A stretch of 64,000 nt of DNA. Source: a virus. The position numbers were made by a program, and so were the translations under genes. Of this stretch, positions 25,094-34,178 are shown piece by piece. Below the pieces are notes generated by a model. The model was not told the origin of the DNA. It searched no databases and was given only the letters and a program-made list of their open reading frames with translations. The number at the start of each line of letters is the position of its first letter. Position 1 is the first letter of the stretch. The DNA is taken from the IMG/VR virus record IMGVR_UViG_3300050015_000878, positions 20,924 through 84,923 of that record. One strand, written 5' to 3'.

Positions 25094-27985
25094 TTATGCA
25101 CCAACGTCAGCAAAGGATGCTCCGGTAGGAGTAATTGTAAATGTGATTCCGATATATTCAACTGCACGTGTTGGTTTGATGAAGATTTCGCCAAATAACT
25201 CGTTTCTGTCGATTGTTTCTGGAGTGTTAATAATGTCGTCCATTTTAATTCTGAAGTCATATAAACCTCTTTCTCTCTTAACTGTATCGAGTACAGGAGT
25301 TGCTTTTGACAAGAACTGGTCGATAGTAGTTTGGTCGTTCTGTTCGAATACCAATCTGATTGCGATGTTTGTAATAAGAACTTTAAGTTGAAGAAGTAAT
25401 CTACGAACATTGATTCTATCAAGAGCACTTGCTTTAACCTGTAAGGTCTTCTGACCAAAGATTGCTGTACCTGCATCTGCAAAGTCAGCCATTGGATTGA
25501 TTCTACCTGTGTAAAGAATATCACGTGCTTCCAGTGATAATTTATACATAGATTTTCTTGCATTTGTAACACCACGGTTCAAACCAGCAGGTGCGAACCA
25601 AGGGAATGCTGTATTGTCAGTATAAGCCATTGCTTTTACTACTTCACCTGTAGGTGGAATATAAACGTTGACGTTATTCTGAGTATCCCTCATTTGAATC
25701 CAAGGGAAGTATGTACATGAGTAGTTGCTGTCAATACCTGATGTATCAAGTAAATCAACAATACCCTGTGCTGCAAGTACGTCCTGTTTTTCACTACCTG
25801 TTGTTTTAGGTATTTCAATGTCAGGAGTATCAATTACATAAAGTGTGTCAGTTCTTTGAGTAGTCAACATGTTGATTGTATCGAGAACTAATACGTTTTG
25901 GTCTGACCAGTTGATACCTGGAGTTGCAAATACGTTAATTGTTACCTGTTCTGGGTTTGAGAATGTATTTATTGCAGTTTCCCATGCTTGGAAGTCATTT
26001 GTTGCTGGAACTAATGGCTGAACACCATCATAAATTCCACCTTGACGATAAAAGTCACCGTATGAACGACTGTTTCTGTTAACATCCCAACCATCGAAAC
26101 CACCTGCAGGTGCAAGAGTGAATTTTCTTGAAGCCAATAAGTAATAAGGATTTAATGGGTCAACAACATCTGCGATACTTTCAAACGAACCTGCACCAAC
26201 CTCAAAACTACCAATTAATTCAGCACCATCCATATATGTTGCACCAGTTGCGTTAATATCCATGTGGAAACCTTTAGTTTTTGTGTATCCAATTGGATTT
26301 GCATTTACATTATTGTAGCCGTCAAAGTTAAAGAAGTTCTGGTTGATACCATCACCAACAACACCCGGAGCATCATAACCACTTGCTGACATACCTAAGT
26401 ATACTCTTGCAACTCTTTCGTTTGACTCATAATGAGTTTTGTAGAATACCTTTGGTGTTATACCTGCATAGTTAGTAGGAACACTTCCTGTGGTAGTTGC
26501 ACTTAATGCATAATCATTAAACCACAAACCTTCGAAACCTGCAGGGAATGAATCCTGATGTTCTTCTGAATCCATTTCAACCATGATGTATTTGCTCTGA
26601 AGGTCATATTCGCCATCAGTTGTACCGATACGCTGTGCAATATATGCATTAGTACCTTTTATTAATGTACATCTTGTGTATGTTTCCAAAACATTGGGAG
26701 CTGCGTCAGTATCGTAGAAAGCACGTACAAGTACGTCAAATTCCATTGTAATTGGATTGATATTTCCAATACTGATTTTTATTTCTTGGTTAGCTGCGTC
26801 ACCGTCAGAGATACTTATGAATTTAAATAATCTTGCAACATTATTACCTTTAAGTTGTGACACAACCCAAGGAGTTTCTGGAGTTTTGAATTGTGTTTTA
26901 TAGTCTCCAAATAAAGTGGTGTTTGTTCTAATCATATCGGTGTGAATACCATATGCATATGATTGAACGCCACTTATTCCGTATTTTGTTAATCCACTTA
27001 AAACTGGGTCTGTAATTAAAACAGAAGTACCGTCTGCATCAAGTTTTTTAATTAATTGAGGATAGGTTGCTTGACACCAAATTTTAGTTTTTTTGTCTTT
27101 AGGAAGGTTTCCTATTACGTTTGGTAAGAAACTTGAAGCATCTGGATTTAATGAAGCCGTATAAGATTCTGTACCACCACTATAGTTATTAGGTGCTGGA
27201 ACTGCAGGTACTTTAAGTCCTCTATTTGTTGCTTTCAAAGTAAATTGTCCAAACAAATCACCACTACCAATTAATGTGGTATTAGTCGAAGCTGAAATTG
27301 TAAGACCAGTACAATCAAATACAGTTGTTGATGGCAAGTTTACGTTATCTTGAACATAACCTCTGCTTCTTATAACTGCAAGCACCATACCTTCATATGC
27401 TGAATATGAAGTACCGCTTAAAACAGTTGTTATTTGACGAACAGTACCACCTGTAAGGTTTACTGTTGTTGCTGTGAAAGAATATGATGTTCCAAGGAAT
27501 GAAGTTGGACCTGTTTTAGTAAAACCTGAGAATGATGTTCCTGTTTGACCACTACTATATATTGTAACACCCAAATAGGTATTGCCTGCATATGTTTTAG
27601 TCACAGCACTGCTCGTTGAAACAACACCCATTGTGTGAGGGTCAACACCCGCACTTAAGGTAATGTTCCACGCATTTCCTGCATCATATCCGCTTAAACC
27701 CAATACTCTTGTAACCCACATTTGGTTTGATTCATCCAAATATGCATTAGCTGTATAAGGTAATTGATATTGAAGTTGTCCGTTACTTGGAAACCTTTTA
27801 ACGCTCTGAGGACCAAATCTATTTGCAAATTCAGTCTGGTCTTGAACATATACTGGTTCGAAAGCAGGACCTTTTGTTGTTTCGCCAACAACACCTAATG
27901 TTGTTATACCTACGTTACGTGTAACGAATGTTAAGTCACGTTCTCTAAATTTTATACCCGGAGAGGTAAATACGAATTCTGCCAT
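25094..27985 (-). CDS. Tail sheath protein, T4 gp18-like
   Basis: 963 residues, longer than T4 gp18 (659). The start MAEFVFTSPGIKFRERDLTF is the classic sheath N-terminus (S-P-G-x-x-x-x-E-x-D). The C-terminal domain is also clear: FPWFAPAGLNRGVTNARKSM, IFGQKTLQVKASALDRINVR, RRLLLQLKVLITNIAIRLVF, and a closing EYIGITFTITPTGASF. The extra length lies in the middle (residues 100-550), rich in Thr/Ser/Gly beta sequence, likely surface domains on the sheath. Transcribed alone between a late motif and a strong terminator. Confidence 0.92.
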   Translation of the reverse strand: MAEFVFTSPGIKFRERDLTFVTRNVGITTLGVVGETTKGPAFEPVYVQDQTEFANRFGPQSVKRFPSNGQLQYQLPYTANAYLDESNQMWVTRVLGLSGYDAGNAWNITLSAGVDPHTMGVVSTSSAVTKTYAGNTYLGVTIYSSGQTGTSFSGFTKTGPTSFLGTSYSFTATTVNLTGGTVRQITTVLSGTSYSAYEGMVLAVIRSRGYVQDNVNLPSTTVFDCTGLTISASTNTTLIGSGDLFGQFTLKATNRGLKVPAVPAPNNYSGGTESYTASLNPDASSFLPNVIGNLPKDKKTKIWCQATYPQLIKKLDADGTSVLITDPVLSGLTKYGISGVQSYAYGIHTDMIRTNTTLFGDYKTQFKTPETPWVVSQLKGNNVARLFKFISISDGDAANQEIKISIGNINPITMEFDVLVRAFYDTDAAPNVLETYTRCTLIKGTNAYIAQRIGTTDGEYDLQSKYIMVEMDSEEHQDSFPAGFEGLWFNDYALSATTTGSVPTNYAGITPKVFYKTHYESNERVARVYLGMSASGYDAPGVVGDGINQNFFNFDGYNNVNANPIGYTKTKGFHMDINATGATYMDGAELIGSFEVGAGSFESIADVVDPLNPYYLLASRKFTLAPAGGFDGWDVNRNSRSYGDFYRQGGIYDGVQPLVPATNDFQAWETAINTFSNPEQVTINVFATPGINWSDQNVLVLDTINMLTTQRTDTLYVIDTPDIEIPKTTGSEKQDVLAAQGIVDLLDTSGIDSNYSCTYFPWIQMRDTQNNVNVYIPPTGEVVKAMAYTDNTAFPWFAPAGLNRGVTNARKSMYKLSLEARDILYTGRINPMADFADAGTAIFGQKTLQVKASALDRINVRRLLLQLKVLITNIAIRLVFEQNDQTTIDQFLSKATPVLDTVKRERGLYDFRIKMDDIINTPETIDRNELFGEIFIKPTRAVEYIGITFTITPTGASFADVGA

Positions 27986-28045
27986 GTTTATAGTTATTAA
28001 TAGTTTCTATTATTATTTCTGTAATTAAACGTTTTGTCGTTTTCA

Positions 28046-28054
28046 AATAAATAC
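28046..28054 (-). promoter_or_regulatory. Putative late promoter motif for the sheath gene
   Basis: Minus-strand GTATTTATT, 60 nt before the ATG at 27985, the longest spacing among the copies. Confidence 0.55.
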
Positions 28055-28175
28055 TAAAAATTTATTGAAAAGGTAATTTACCATAATTTATATCACAGGG
28101 GTATTGGTACTGATAAACACAGATTTGGGGAAATTCGGGATTTTTCGCCAGGAATTTCGGATTTTTCTGGATTTT

Positions 28176-28205
28176 TTGCATGAAATTTTCAGAAATTTCA
28201 TGCAA
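28176..28205 (+). terminator. Terminator-like hairpin upstream of 28281
   Basis: A perfect 13-bp stem (28176-28188 with 28193-28205) with loop TCAG and a T8 run after it on the plus strand. No plus-strand gene precedes it nearby, so it may insulate the next transcription unit. The surrounding 28110-28240 shows imperfect repeats of GGATTTTTC-type sequence. Confidence 0.65.
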
Positions 28206-28251
28206 TTTTTTTTCAGTTTTTTTTAAAGATTTTTCAGAAAATATCGTATAA

Positions 28252-28260
28252 GTATTTATG
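28252..28260 (+). promoter_or_regulatory. Putative late promoter motif for 28281-30455
   Basis: GTATTTATG, 20 nt before the ATG at 28281. This position decides the start codon against the GTG at 28260. Confidence 0.65.
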
Positions 28261-28280
28261 TGAAACACAAATTAGTTACT

Positions 28281-30455
28281 ATGAACAAATCACAACGCAT
28301 TTATTTAAACACTGGAACTACTCAAAACGATAAATATATCCAGTTTCAACTCGAACAAGACGTGGATACTATTGAGTTCATGACAATGAACATCTATACC
28401 AAAGACGCATACCAAGACTTTAACTCAGACTACGGTGTATTGGTGGGTAGAGTCATAGCAAATGGTGGAATTGGTATTCCTAATGCAAAAATAAGCATAT
28501 TCATACCTTTGACTGATGCAGATGCCGACATTGGAGATATTGCAAGTATCTATCCATATAAAACCCCAAGGGATAAGAACAGTGAGGGTAAAAGGTATAA
28601 CTTACTTCCAAGAGTCTCAGAGTTTGAACCAAGTACTGGCGTTTTTAAACCAAAACAACCTTTCGGCAGTTTTCCAATTAAACCTGAAATAGTAACAAAT
28701 CAAGCATTTTTGGATGTTTATAAAAAGTATTATAAATATACGGCACTAACTAATAATGCGGGTGACTATATGATATTTGGTGTACCAATTGGCGTACAGA
28801 CGGTTCATTTAAGTGTAGATATTACTGACATTGGTAAATTTTCGATGACTCCTGCTGCTATGGTAACTAACTTAGGTTACTCACCGAACTTCTTTACAGA
28901 CAATAATACGAGAATTAAGCCTTCGGAAGACTTAACCGACTTACCGAATATTGAAACCCAAGAAATTACCGTTGATATTGTACCTTTCTGGGGTGATACA
29001 ACAAACTTTACAATAGGAATTACACGTCAAGACTTCAGAATTCGTTCTGTACTCACAAATACTTTTACAATCTTTGGGTCGGTGTTTACCGATGCATATA
29101 AGTCAATGTGGGGACGTGGTATATCCGGTACTGATAGTACGTGGGCATTATATCAAATGGGAGTAGATAATGGTTTAACAGTTAGACAAAATATTGGTGC
29201 TGCACAAAAAGCTGCGGGAACTGTAACGGAGAAAATATATTATTATCCAGTAAATATCAGTGATACACAAATTGCCACTGGAAAATTTGTGGACCAAATG
29301 CTATTATTAGACACAACACAATATTCTGTATATAAAAGGGGTGGTGACTTTGCGGCTATTGTTAGTTGTAATAGAAGAAAAATTATTACAGATGATTTTG
29401 GTAATGAAGTGGTGGTTGCAGATAATGCACCAGACGGTATATTTACAAGATTCAGTGGATTTATGACACTTGAAATTTCTCCCGATACCATTCCTTTGGA
29501 TTGGGAATCAATCGGTCATCACGTAGAAATGAAACCAATAAGACAAATAATCAAAATTCCACAATATGCAGATGCAGGAAAAACATTTGTTAATCCTAAC
29601 ACTTATCATGATTGTTGTAATAGTAGTTTTCATGGTAATGATACAGATATTGCACAAAATAATGCATGGAGAGCCGAACATTATAGTTTTAGTGGTGGTG
29701 GACTTTATAGCGTAAGCAGATTTCATGGAATTGTTGCTAATGGTCTTGATAGGGAAAGTAGTTGTCCATATGGATTTATTGCTGGTGATACCATAAACGT
29801 TGCATGTATTGCTTGGTCTCAAAATGCAGGGGTAATTCAAACAAATAATTATGATTCGGGTAATAATGATGATGTTGAATTTCCAACAAATTCTATTATG
29901 ACTGGTTGCGCTGCTATTAGTGGTTTGACATGTGCGACTGTTTTTGGTGCTAACTGGATGAATTTATCGATATATCTGCCACAAACGGGATGGGTTTATA
30001 ATAATTATGCTTATATACATTGTTGGAGAGTCAATTCTCAATTTACTTTTGCTGACCGAAATAAATATAATAATAGTTATTATCAATTACCCAACAAACA
30101 ATTAATTGCGGGAAAATATACTGACACATGTAGTTTTACACGTTCAGACTTAAACTGGAGTGATTTTATTCCTATGACAAAATGTGATGTGGTTAAGATG
30201 AACGAAACTGGAACCAAAGGATTTAAGACATTTAATGATGGTAAGACTATTACTACTATAAGTGGTAATTACCCATTACAGGGCACGTATCGTAATGGAA
30301 CATATAAACCTTCGTGTAATCCCACACCTGCCCCATTCTGTGGGGGTAAATGTAATGGTGTTTCCACATGTGCGTCAGATGGTAAAACATATTTCTTCAA
30401 GGGAATTGATACCTCAGACTGTGTTGCCTTTATTACTTGTTTAGGAATTATATAA
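28281..30455 (+). CDS. Large tail/baseplate appendage protein with carboxypeptidase-regulatory-like domain
   Basis: 725 residues from ATG 28281 (MNKSQRIYLNTGTTQ). After about 50 residues, VLVGRVIANGGIGIPNAKIS and, 100 residues later, TALTNNAGDYMIFGVPIGVQ match the strand pattern of a carboxypeptidase-regulatory (Ig-like) domain, here split by an insertion. The rest is beta-rich and aromatic, and the C-terminus is Cys-rich (NPTPAPFCGGKCNGVSTCAS). Its late expression and place after the sheath suggest a fibre or baseplate peripheral protein. Function unknown. Confidence 0.68.
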   Translation: MNKSQRIYLNTGTTQNDKYIQFQLEQDVDTIEFMTMNIYTKDAYQDFNSDYGVLVGRVIANGGIGIPNAKISIFIPLTDADADIGDIASIYPYKTPRDKNSEGKRYNLLPRVSEFEPSTGVFKPKQPFGSFPIKPEIVTNQAFLDVYKKYYKYTALTNNAGDYMIFGVPIGVQTVHLSVDITDIGKFSMTPAAMVTNLGYSPNFFTDNNTRIKPSEDLTDLPNIETQEITVDIVPFWGDTTNFTIGITRQDFRIRSVLTNTFTIFGSVFTDAYKSMWGRGISGTDSTWALYQMGVDNGLTVRQNIGAAQKAAGTVTEKIYYYPVNISDTQIATGKFVDQMLLLDTTQYSVYKRGGDFAAIVSCNRRKIITDDFGNEVVVADNAPDGIFTRFSGFMTLEISPDTIPLDWESIGHHVEMKPIRQIIKIPQYADAGKTFVNPNTYHDCCNSSFHGNDTDIAQNNAWRAEHYSFSGGGLYSVSRFHGIVANGLDRESSCPYGFIAGDTINVACIAWSQNAGVIQTNNYDSGNNDDVEFPTNSIMTGCAAISGLTCATVFGANWMNLSIYLPQTGWVYNNYAYIHCWRVNSQFTFADRNKYNNSYYQLPNKQLIAGKYTDTCSFTRSDLNWSDFIPMTKCDVVKMNETGTKGFKTFNDGKTITTISGNYPLQGTYRNGTYKPSCNPTPAPFCGGKCNGVSTCASDGKTYFFKGIDTSDCVAFITCLGII

Positions 30456-30460
30456 AATGA

Positions 30461-30485
30461 AAAACCCCCGAAATTCGGGGGTTTT
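30461..30485. terminator. Bidirectional terminator between convergent genes
   Basis: AAAACCCCCGAA and TTCGGGGGTTTT pair around a minimal loop; A- and T-tracts on either side serve both strands. It lies between the stops of 28281-30455 (+) and 30488-31234 (-). Confidence 0.9.
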
Positions 30486-30487
30486 TA

Positions 30488-31234
30488 TTATTTGTTAAAA
30501 GTGTAAACTGCGCTTGAAGACGGAGTGTGCAGAACAACCTTAGAACTCAAAAGTGATAGTTTAAGTTCTGTTTTTCCAGAATTAAGTGATTTTATTTTAA
30601 ACACAAGTTCATCGGATTGATTTCCTTTACAATGAATGGTATTATCGGTTGTGTTAATGGTAACATCATAATCATAACCATTAACATCAGCAGGAACGGC
30701 ACAAAGGTCTTTGATATTTAATATGTCTGGATTTAAAGTAAATTTAAGATTCAGCGCACCATAATTAATGCCATCATTTTTCAATGTAACAAAATCGGCA
30801 GATGTATTTCCGTATTTTTTTGTTGGTGTAGTTTCCAAAGAAATAAATCTCCAAGTACCGAGCAACATATTTACTGTTATGGGATTTACTTTTACAGTTA
30901 CACTATTTGATGTGGCAGGACTACCAATTGCATCCGATGCATTTGATGTAAGTACACATGTTACCGCATCGTTATTATTGGGAGTGTAAGTATATGTGGG
31001 ACTATTTGTTCCAGCATTTACACCATTAACTTTCCACTGATATTGTGGTGATGTTCCACCAAATGTCGGAGTGGCTGTAAATGTAACAGAAATACCTGGG
31101 TCAACAGGATTTGTCAACGTTGCAATTGATACTTTTACATAATTAATGTCTTCATTAGCGGGTTTTTCACAACTGGTACTCATAATTACCATTGCAAACA
31201 TCAGAGTCATAAAATAAATAGCTTTTTTCATCAT
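30488..31234 (-). CDS. Bacteroidota-type lipoprotein with Ig-like and lipocalin-like domains
   Basis: 248 residues. The N-terminus MMKKAIYFMTLMFAMVIMST followed by S-C-E-K is a lipoprotein signal with Cys22 as lipidation site. Residues 38-118 form an Ig/PKD-like domain (SVTFTATPTFGGTSPQYQWK; TNSPTYTYTPNNNDAVTCVL) very typical of Bacteroidota surface proteins. Residues 120-248 start LLGTWRFISLETTPTKKY and look lipocalin-like. No late motif stands upstream, unlike almost all neighbours. It is best seen as a cargo gene of host origin placed on the cell surface during infection, for example for superinfection exclusion; this is inference. Confidence 0.82.
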   Translation of the reverse strand: MMKKAIYFMTLMFAMVIMSTSCEKPANEDINYVKVSIATLTNPVDPGISVTFTATPTFGGTSPQYQWKVNGVNAGTNSPTYTYTPNNNDAVTCVLTSNASDAIGSPATSNSVTVKVNPITVNMLLGTWRFISLETTPTKKYGNTSADFVTLKNDGINYGALNLKFTLNPDILNIKDLCAVPADVNGYDYDVTINTTDNTIHCKGNQSDELVFKIKSLNSGKTELKLSLLSSKVVLHTPSSSAVYTFNK

Positions 31235-31349
31235 ACAAGTTTTTAGTTAAACAATAAAAAATTAAAATTAAGTTAAACAACAACTGATTATACGTATTTG
31301 CTCAGAAAATGTTACAAAAAAGTGCAACTATTTTAAAAAAAATTTCTGG

Positions 31350-31358
31350 GTATTTATA
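31350..31358 (+). promoter_or_regulatory. Putative late promoter motif for 31363-33344
   Basis: GTATTTATA, only 4 nt before the ATG at 31363. A promoter box at this place would give a leaderless message. Confidence 0.6.
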
Positions 31359-31362
31359 GAAT

Positions 31363-32514
31363 ATGAGCGAAAACATTCAAATATTACTCGGCAGTTGCCA
31401 AAATATCCACTCTGTCAATACGGATAATTTTCAGAAGATAGAATTGGAAAACAAACCTGCACAGATTAACGAATATGACATAAAGAATGCTTTAAGTGCA
31501 ACCGAGATTTTCGATGCGGAGCGAGAAGCAAATCAAAACTACAGAATTTATGGCAGAATTGAGTATTTGTCATTGTTGAATGGTCTTAAATTGGATTACA
31601 CTAAATTACAGGACTTTTTTATTCCACAAACACTAAACAGTAAGAACATTTTTAGTTCGTTTAAGTTTTACTTGCTTAAGCCAGGAACAGGATATACTCA
31701 AATTGCTGGAAGTACTGTTGAATACATAAGATATTTCGATGTGATTGCAACTCCAGATGATTTCGAACTTTATAACGCTGGCTTTACCAATAATGTTTAT
31801 GGAGAACAAGTATATGCGTTTAACTTCAACAAGGACTTTGATGTTTTACCATACGTAGATAACTTCGGATTTCCACTAATGGAATTGTTTCTATATGCGG
31901 TGTATCAACCCGCAAGAAACGGAAGTTTTCAACTTGAAACAATGTTTAGTACTTCTTTTGGTACAACTGGCGTTTCAACAAAAGTACCATTTACACCCAC
32001 AACACTTAATACTGGCAATAGAATATATGGTGACCTAATAGAATATTCAAAATCAGATTTTCTACAAGTGCCTTCAACTCAGCACCCAAATGAGCAGCTA
32101 ATGTATATTAATACACCATATGACGCAGGTACGCTTCAATGGGTATACAATTCGTTAATTCCATTCAGACTAAGATATTTTTATGACAATCTTAATGCGG
32201 CAAATACAGGAAGTACTTCATATGAGCAATCTTCAACAATACCATACTATGCAACTTCGCTTGGTCAGGGTAATTATGTTTGGAGAGATATTATACTACA
32301 GGGAAATATTGACCCACTAACAGGATTAGGTGTTGATTATCCGTTTGTTAATAAAAGGAGATATTTGTTTTCACCTGTTATTCTCGATGTATCTCCAAAT
32401 TTAAATGACCCATTTACTCTCGGTGTATTCACTGAGATTAAGTTCGGTACACCTACAATAATGAACACCAAACCAATTAGCGATTTAAAAAATATTGGAA
32501 AGCCATGTCTATAA
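31363..32514 (+). CDS. Virion protein of unknown type (383 aa)
   Basis: MSENIQILLGSCQNIHSVNT, then a beta-rich chain with many aromatic residues (FDVLPYVDNFGFPLMELFLY; DIILQGNIDPLTGLGVDYPF). The next gene overlaps by 10 nt and looks similar in composition, so both probably belong to one structure such as a tail fibre or baseplate arm. No family recognised. Late by its promoter motif. Confidence 0.68.
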   Translation: MSENIQILLGSCQNIHSVNTDNFQKIELENKPAQINEYDIKNALSATEIFDAEREANQNYRIYGRIEYLSLLNGLKLDYTKLQDFFIPQTLNSKNIFSSFKFYLLKPGTGYTQIAGSTVEYIRYFDVIATPDDFELYNAGFTNNVYGEQVYAFNFNKDFDVLPYVDNFGFPLMELFLYAVYQPARNGSFQLETMFSTSFGTTGVSTKVPFTPTTLNTGNRIYGDLIEYSKSDFLQVPSTQHPNEQLMYINTPYDAGTLQWVYNSLIPFRLRYFYDNLNAANTGSTSYEQSSTIPYYATSLGQGNYVWRDIILQGNIDPLTGLGVDYPFVNKRRYLFSPVILDVSPNLNDPFTLGVFTEIKFGTPTIMNTKPISDLKNIGKPCL

Positions 32515-33344
32515 TTAAAGAAACAATAAAATATCTTGGAGTTGATATGAATCTGAAAATTAATTTGGGTTCAACAGATGGCTTTTTGGGTTTACAACAG
32601 GAAATAGACAATCTTACACAGGTTGTTGGTGTTGATTTAGTCAATCCACCTGTAGATGGCGAAGAGCGTAGACTTAAATATTTGCCAAGTATTACACCGT
32701 TGTCATTGTCATTCAGATTCTACGACATACCTTCAAGCGGGTGGGGCGCAAGTTTCCAAAATGTGGGTTTTAGTTTAGATGATATTCATGGCTTAAGTTC
32801 AAACATGCTGAATAGTTTTTTCATTATGGATTACTATGACAGTGTTGATACGACAACACAGAATAAAATATTTACAACATATTTAACAAAATTAATTTTA
32901 TACGATGCTTATGGTAATAAAGTCTACACCCCGACATATACAATTGGTGGGACAATACCAAATCAGTTCTACTATCAATACATACCGCTTTGGTACTTGA
33001 ATTCATTTACTGGAAATACTATTACAGGTTACACTAAATTTAGTTTTTATAATGCAATCAACGGTAAAATTGTGTCGTTTTATAATTACGACAATGGCAA
33101 TCCTTTGCCGGGAAACTATGTTAATCCGGAGAAAATGTATTTTAAGACTGAAATTAATCGTACAAACAAGACATGGAGAATAATAACGACATCATTCCCC
33201 AATGCATTTGCAAATGAATTGTGGGATGCACCTGCTTATAAGGATAAAGTTGATAAGACTGTTCAGAACTTCAACAATGAAGCACAGGATTATCCTTCGG
33301 GTAATACGTTTAATTATGTAAATGGAACTTACAATACTATTTAA
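32505..33344 (+). CDS. Virion protein of unknown type (279 aa)
   Basis: Starts MSIIKETIKYLGVDMNLKIN and is beta-rich with aromatic and Asn/Gly-rich turns (NQFYYQYIPLWYLNSFTGNT; YNYDNGNPLPGNYVNPEKMY). It overlaps the previous gene by 10 nt and is convergent with the minus-strand gene at 33337, overlapping by 8 nt. Probably a partner of the preceding protein in the virion. Confidence 0.66.
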   Translation: MSIIKETIKYLGVDMNLKINLGSTDGFLGLQQEIDNLTQVVGVDLVNPPVDGEERRLKYLPSITPLSLSFRFYDIPSSGWGASFQNVGFSLDDIHGLSSNMLNSFFIMDYYDSVDTTTQNKIFTTYLTKLILYDAYGNKVYTPTYTIGGTIPNQFYYQYIPLWYLNSFTGNTITGYTKFSFYNAINGKIVSFYNYDNGNPLPGNYVNPEKMYFKTEINRTNKTWRIITTSFPNAFANELWDAPAYKDKVDKTVQNFNNEAQDYPSGNTFNYVNGTYNTI

Positions 33345-34101
33345 CAACAATACCAATTTGTGGTTTTCTCATAGTCTTAACAATGTCAAAGTCTTTTTCG
33401 TCTTGGATGAAACCTTGGACTTTCAAAGCATATTTAGCTACGAAAAATCTATCACCGTCAATATTCTCAATAGGATTGGCTTCTGCGAAACCTTCGAATA
33501 ATAGTGGCATTGGTGCACCTTTAATCCACACGTATTCTTGACGTGATTTGAAATTTCTCAGAATTTGCTCATCGTATTGGTTAACGTCTACACGGTATTT
33601 TGTAAAAAGAGTTGCCTCAAAGGTCAAATCGACATTTGTAGGTTCAGGCATCTTAAACATTAATGAGATTATTTCGCCTGCATCCATGATAGGCACGTTC
33701 ATGTATCTGAATTTACGTGGTTGTGGAATACTGTATTTAGTACCAAGTCTTGTGCCGGGTTGTTTATCAATACGTCTGACTGTAATGTAGGGAGTTGGAA
33801 CGTTTTTGTCATTATCTACGAATTTCCAAGTCTTAGAAAATTCACCCCAACGGTCATTGTCGAGATAAAAGGTCGGAACTATCTGACCATCGATTGCAAT
33901 TTTCATACCGTCAGTATTCACATAGTGAAACAAAGCTGCGTCAATATCTTCAAGTAAAATAGTTCTTGGTAGATATTTAGTCTTTTTGTCGGTATTGACC
34001 ATCAGTTCCTCAATCCTGTCGAAGCCGTACTTAAGATATTCACATCCAGGCTTTGGTGGATTTATGTCAATGGTGTATTTTATTTTCTTTGGTAATGACA
34101 T
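33337..34101 (-). CDS. Virion protein, possible neck/tail completion protein
   Basis: 254 residues, a single late transcription unit. The first half is rich in charged turns (ILLEDIDAALFHYVNTDGMK); the second has PTNVDLTFEATLFTKYRVDV followed by NQYDEQILRNFKSRQEYVWI and a final beta segment, a pattern seen in tail-terminator and completion proteins that sit at the tube/neck junction. T4 gp14 and gp15 are of similar size (256 and 272), but I cannot align them with confidence. Confidence 0.6.
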   Translation of the reverse strand: MSLPKKIKYTIDINPPKPGCEYLKYGFDRIEELMVNTDKKTKYLPRTILLEDIDAALFHYVNTDGMKIAIDGQIVPTFYLDNDRWGEFSKTWKFVDNDKNVPTPYITVRRIDKQPGTRLGTKYSIPQPRKFRYMNVPIMDAGEIISLMFKMPEPTNVDLTFEATLFTKYRVDVNQYDEQILRNFKSRQEYVWIKGAPMPLLFEGFAEANPIENIDGDRFFVAKYALKVQGFIQDEKDFDIVKTMRKPQIGIVVK

Positions 34102-34117
34102 TTAATTACAGTTTTTA

Positions 34118-34126
34118 TATAAATAC
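34118..34126 (-). promoter_or_regulatory. Putative late promoter motif for 33337-34101
   Basis: Minus-strand GTATTTATA, 16 nt before the ATG at 34101 and 2 nt from the -33 element of the divergent host-type promoter. Confidence 0.7.
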
Positions 34127-34128
34127 TC

Positions 34129-34159
34129 TTGCCTTTTAATTAGATTAATACTATATTTG
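34129..34159 (+). promoter_or_regulatory. Host-type promoter of the nucleotide-metabolism operon
   Basis: TTG (34129-34131), 20-nt spacer, TATATTTG (34152-34159) followed by CC, matching TTG-N20-TAnnTTTG; ATG is 19 nt downstream at 34179. Confidence 0.75.
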
Positions 34160-34178
34160 CCTTCTTAAATCACAGCAG

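Noticed and set aside
28062-28268. 68-codon minus-strand ORF
   Set aside because: It crosses a terminator hairpin and the late motif of the plus-strand gene; its composition follows the T-rich repeats.
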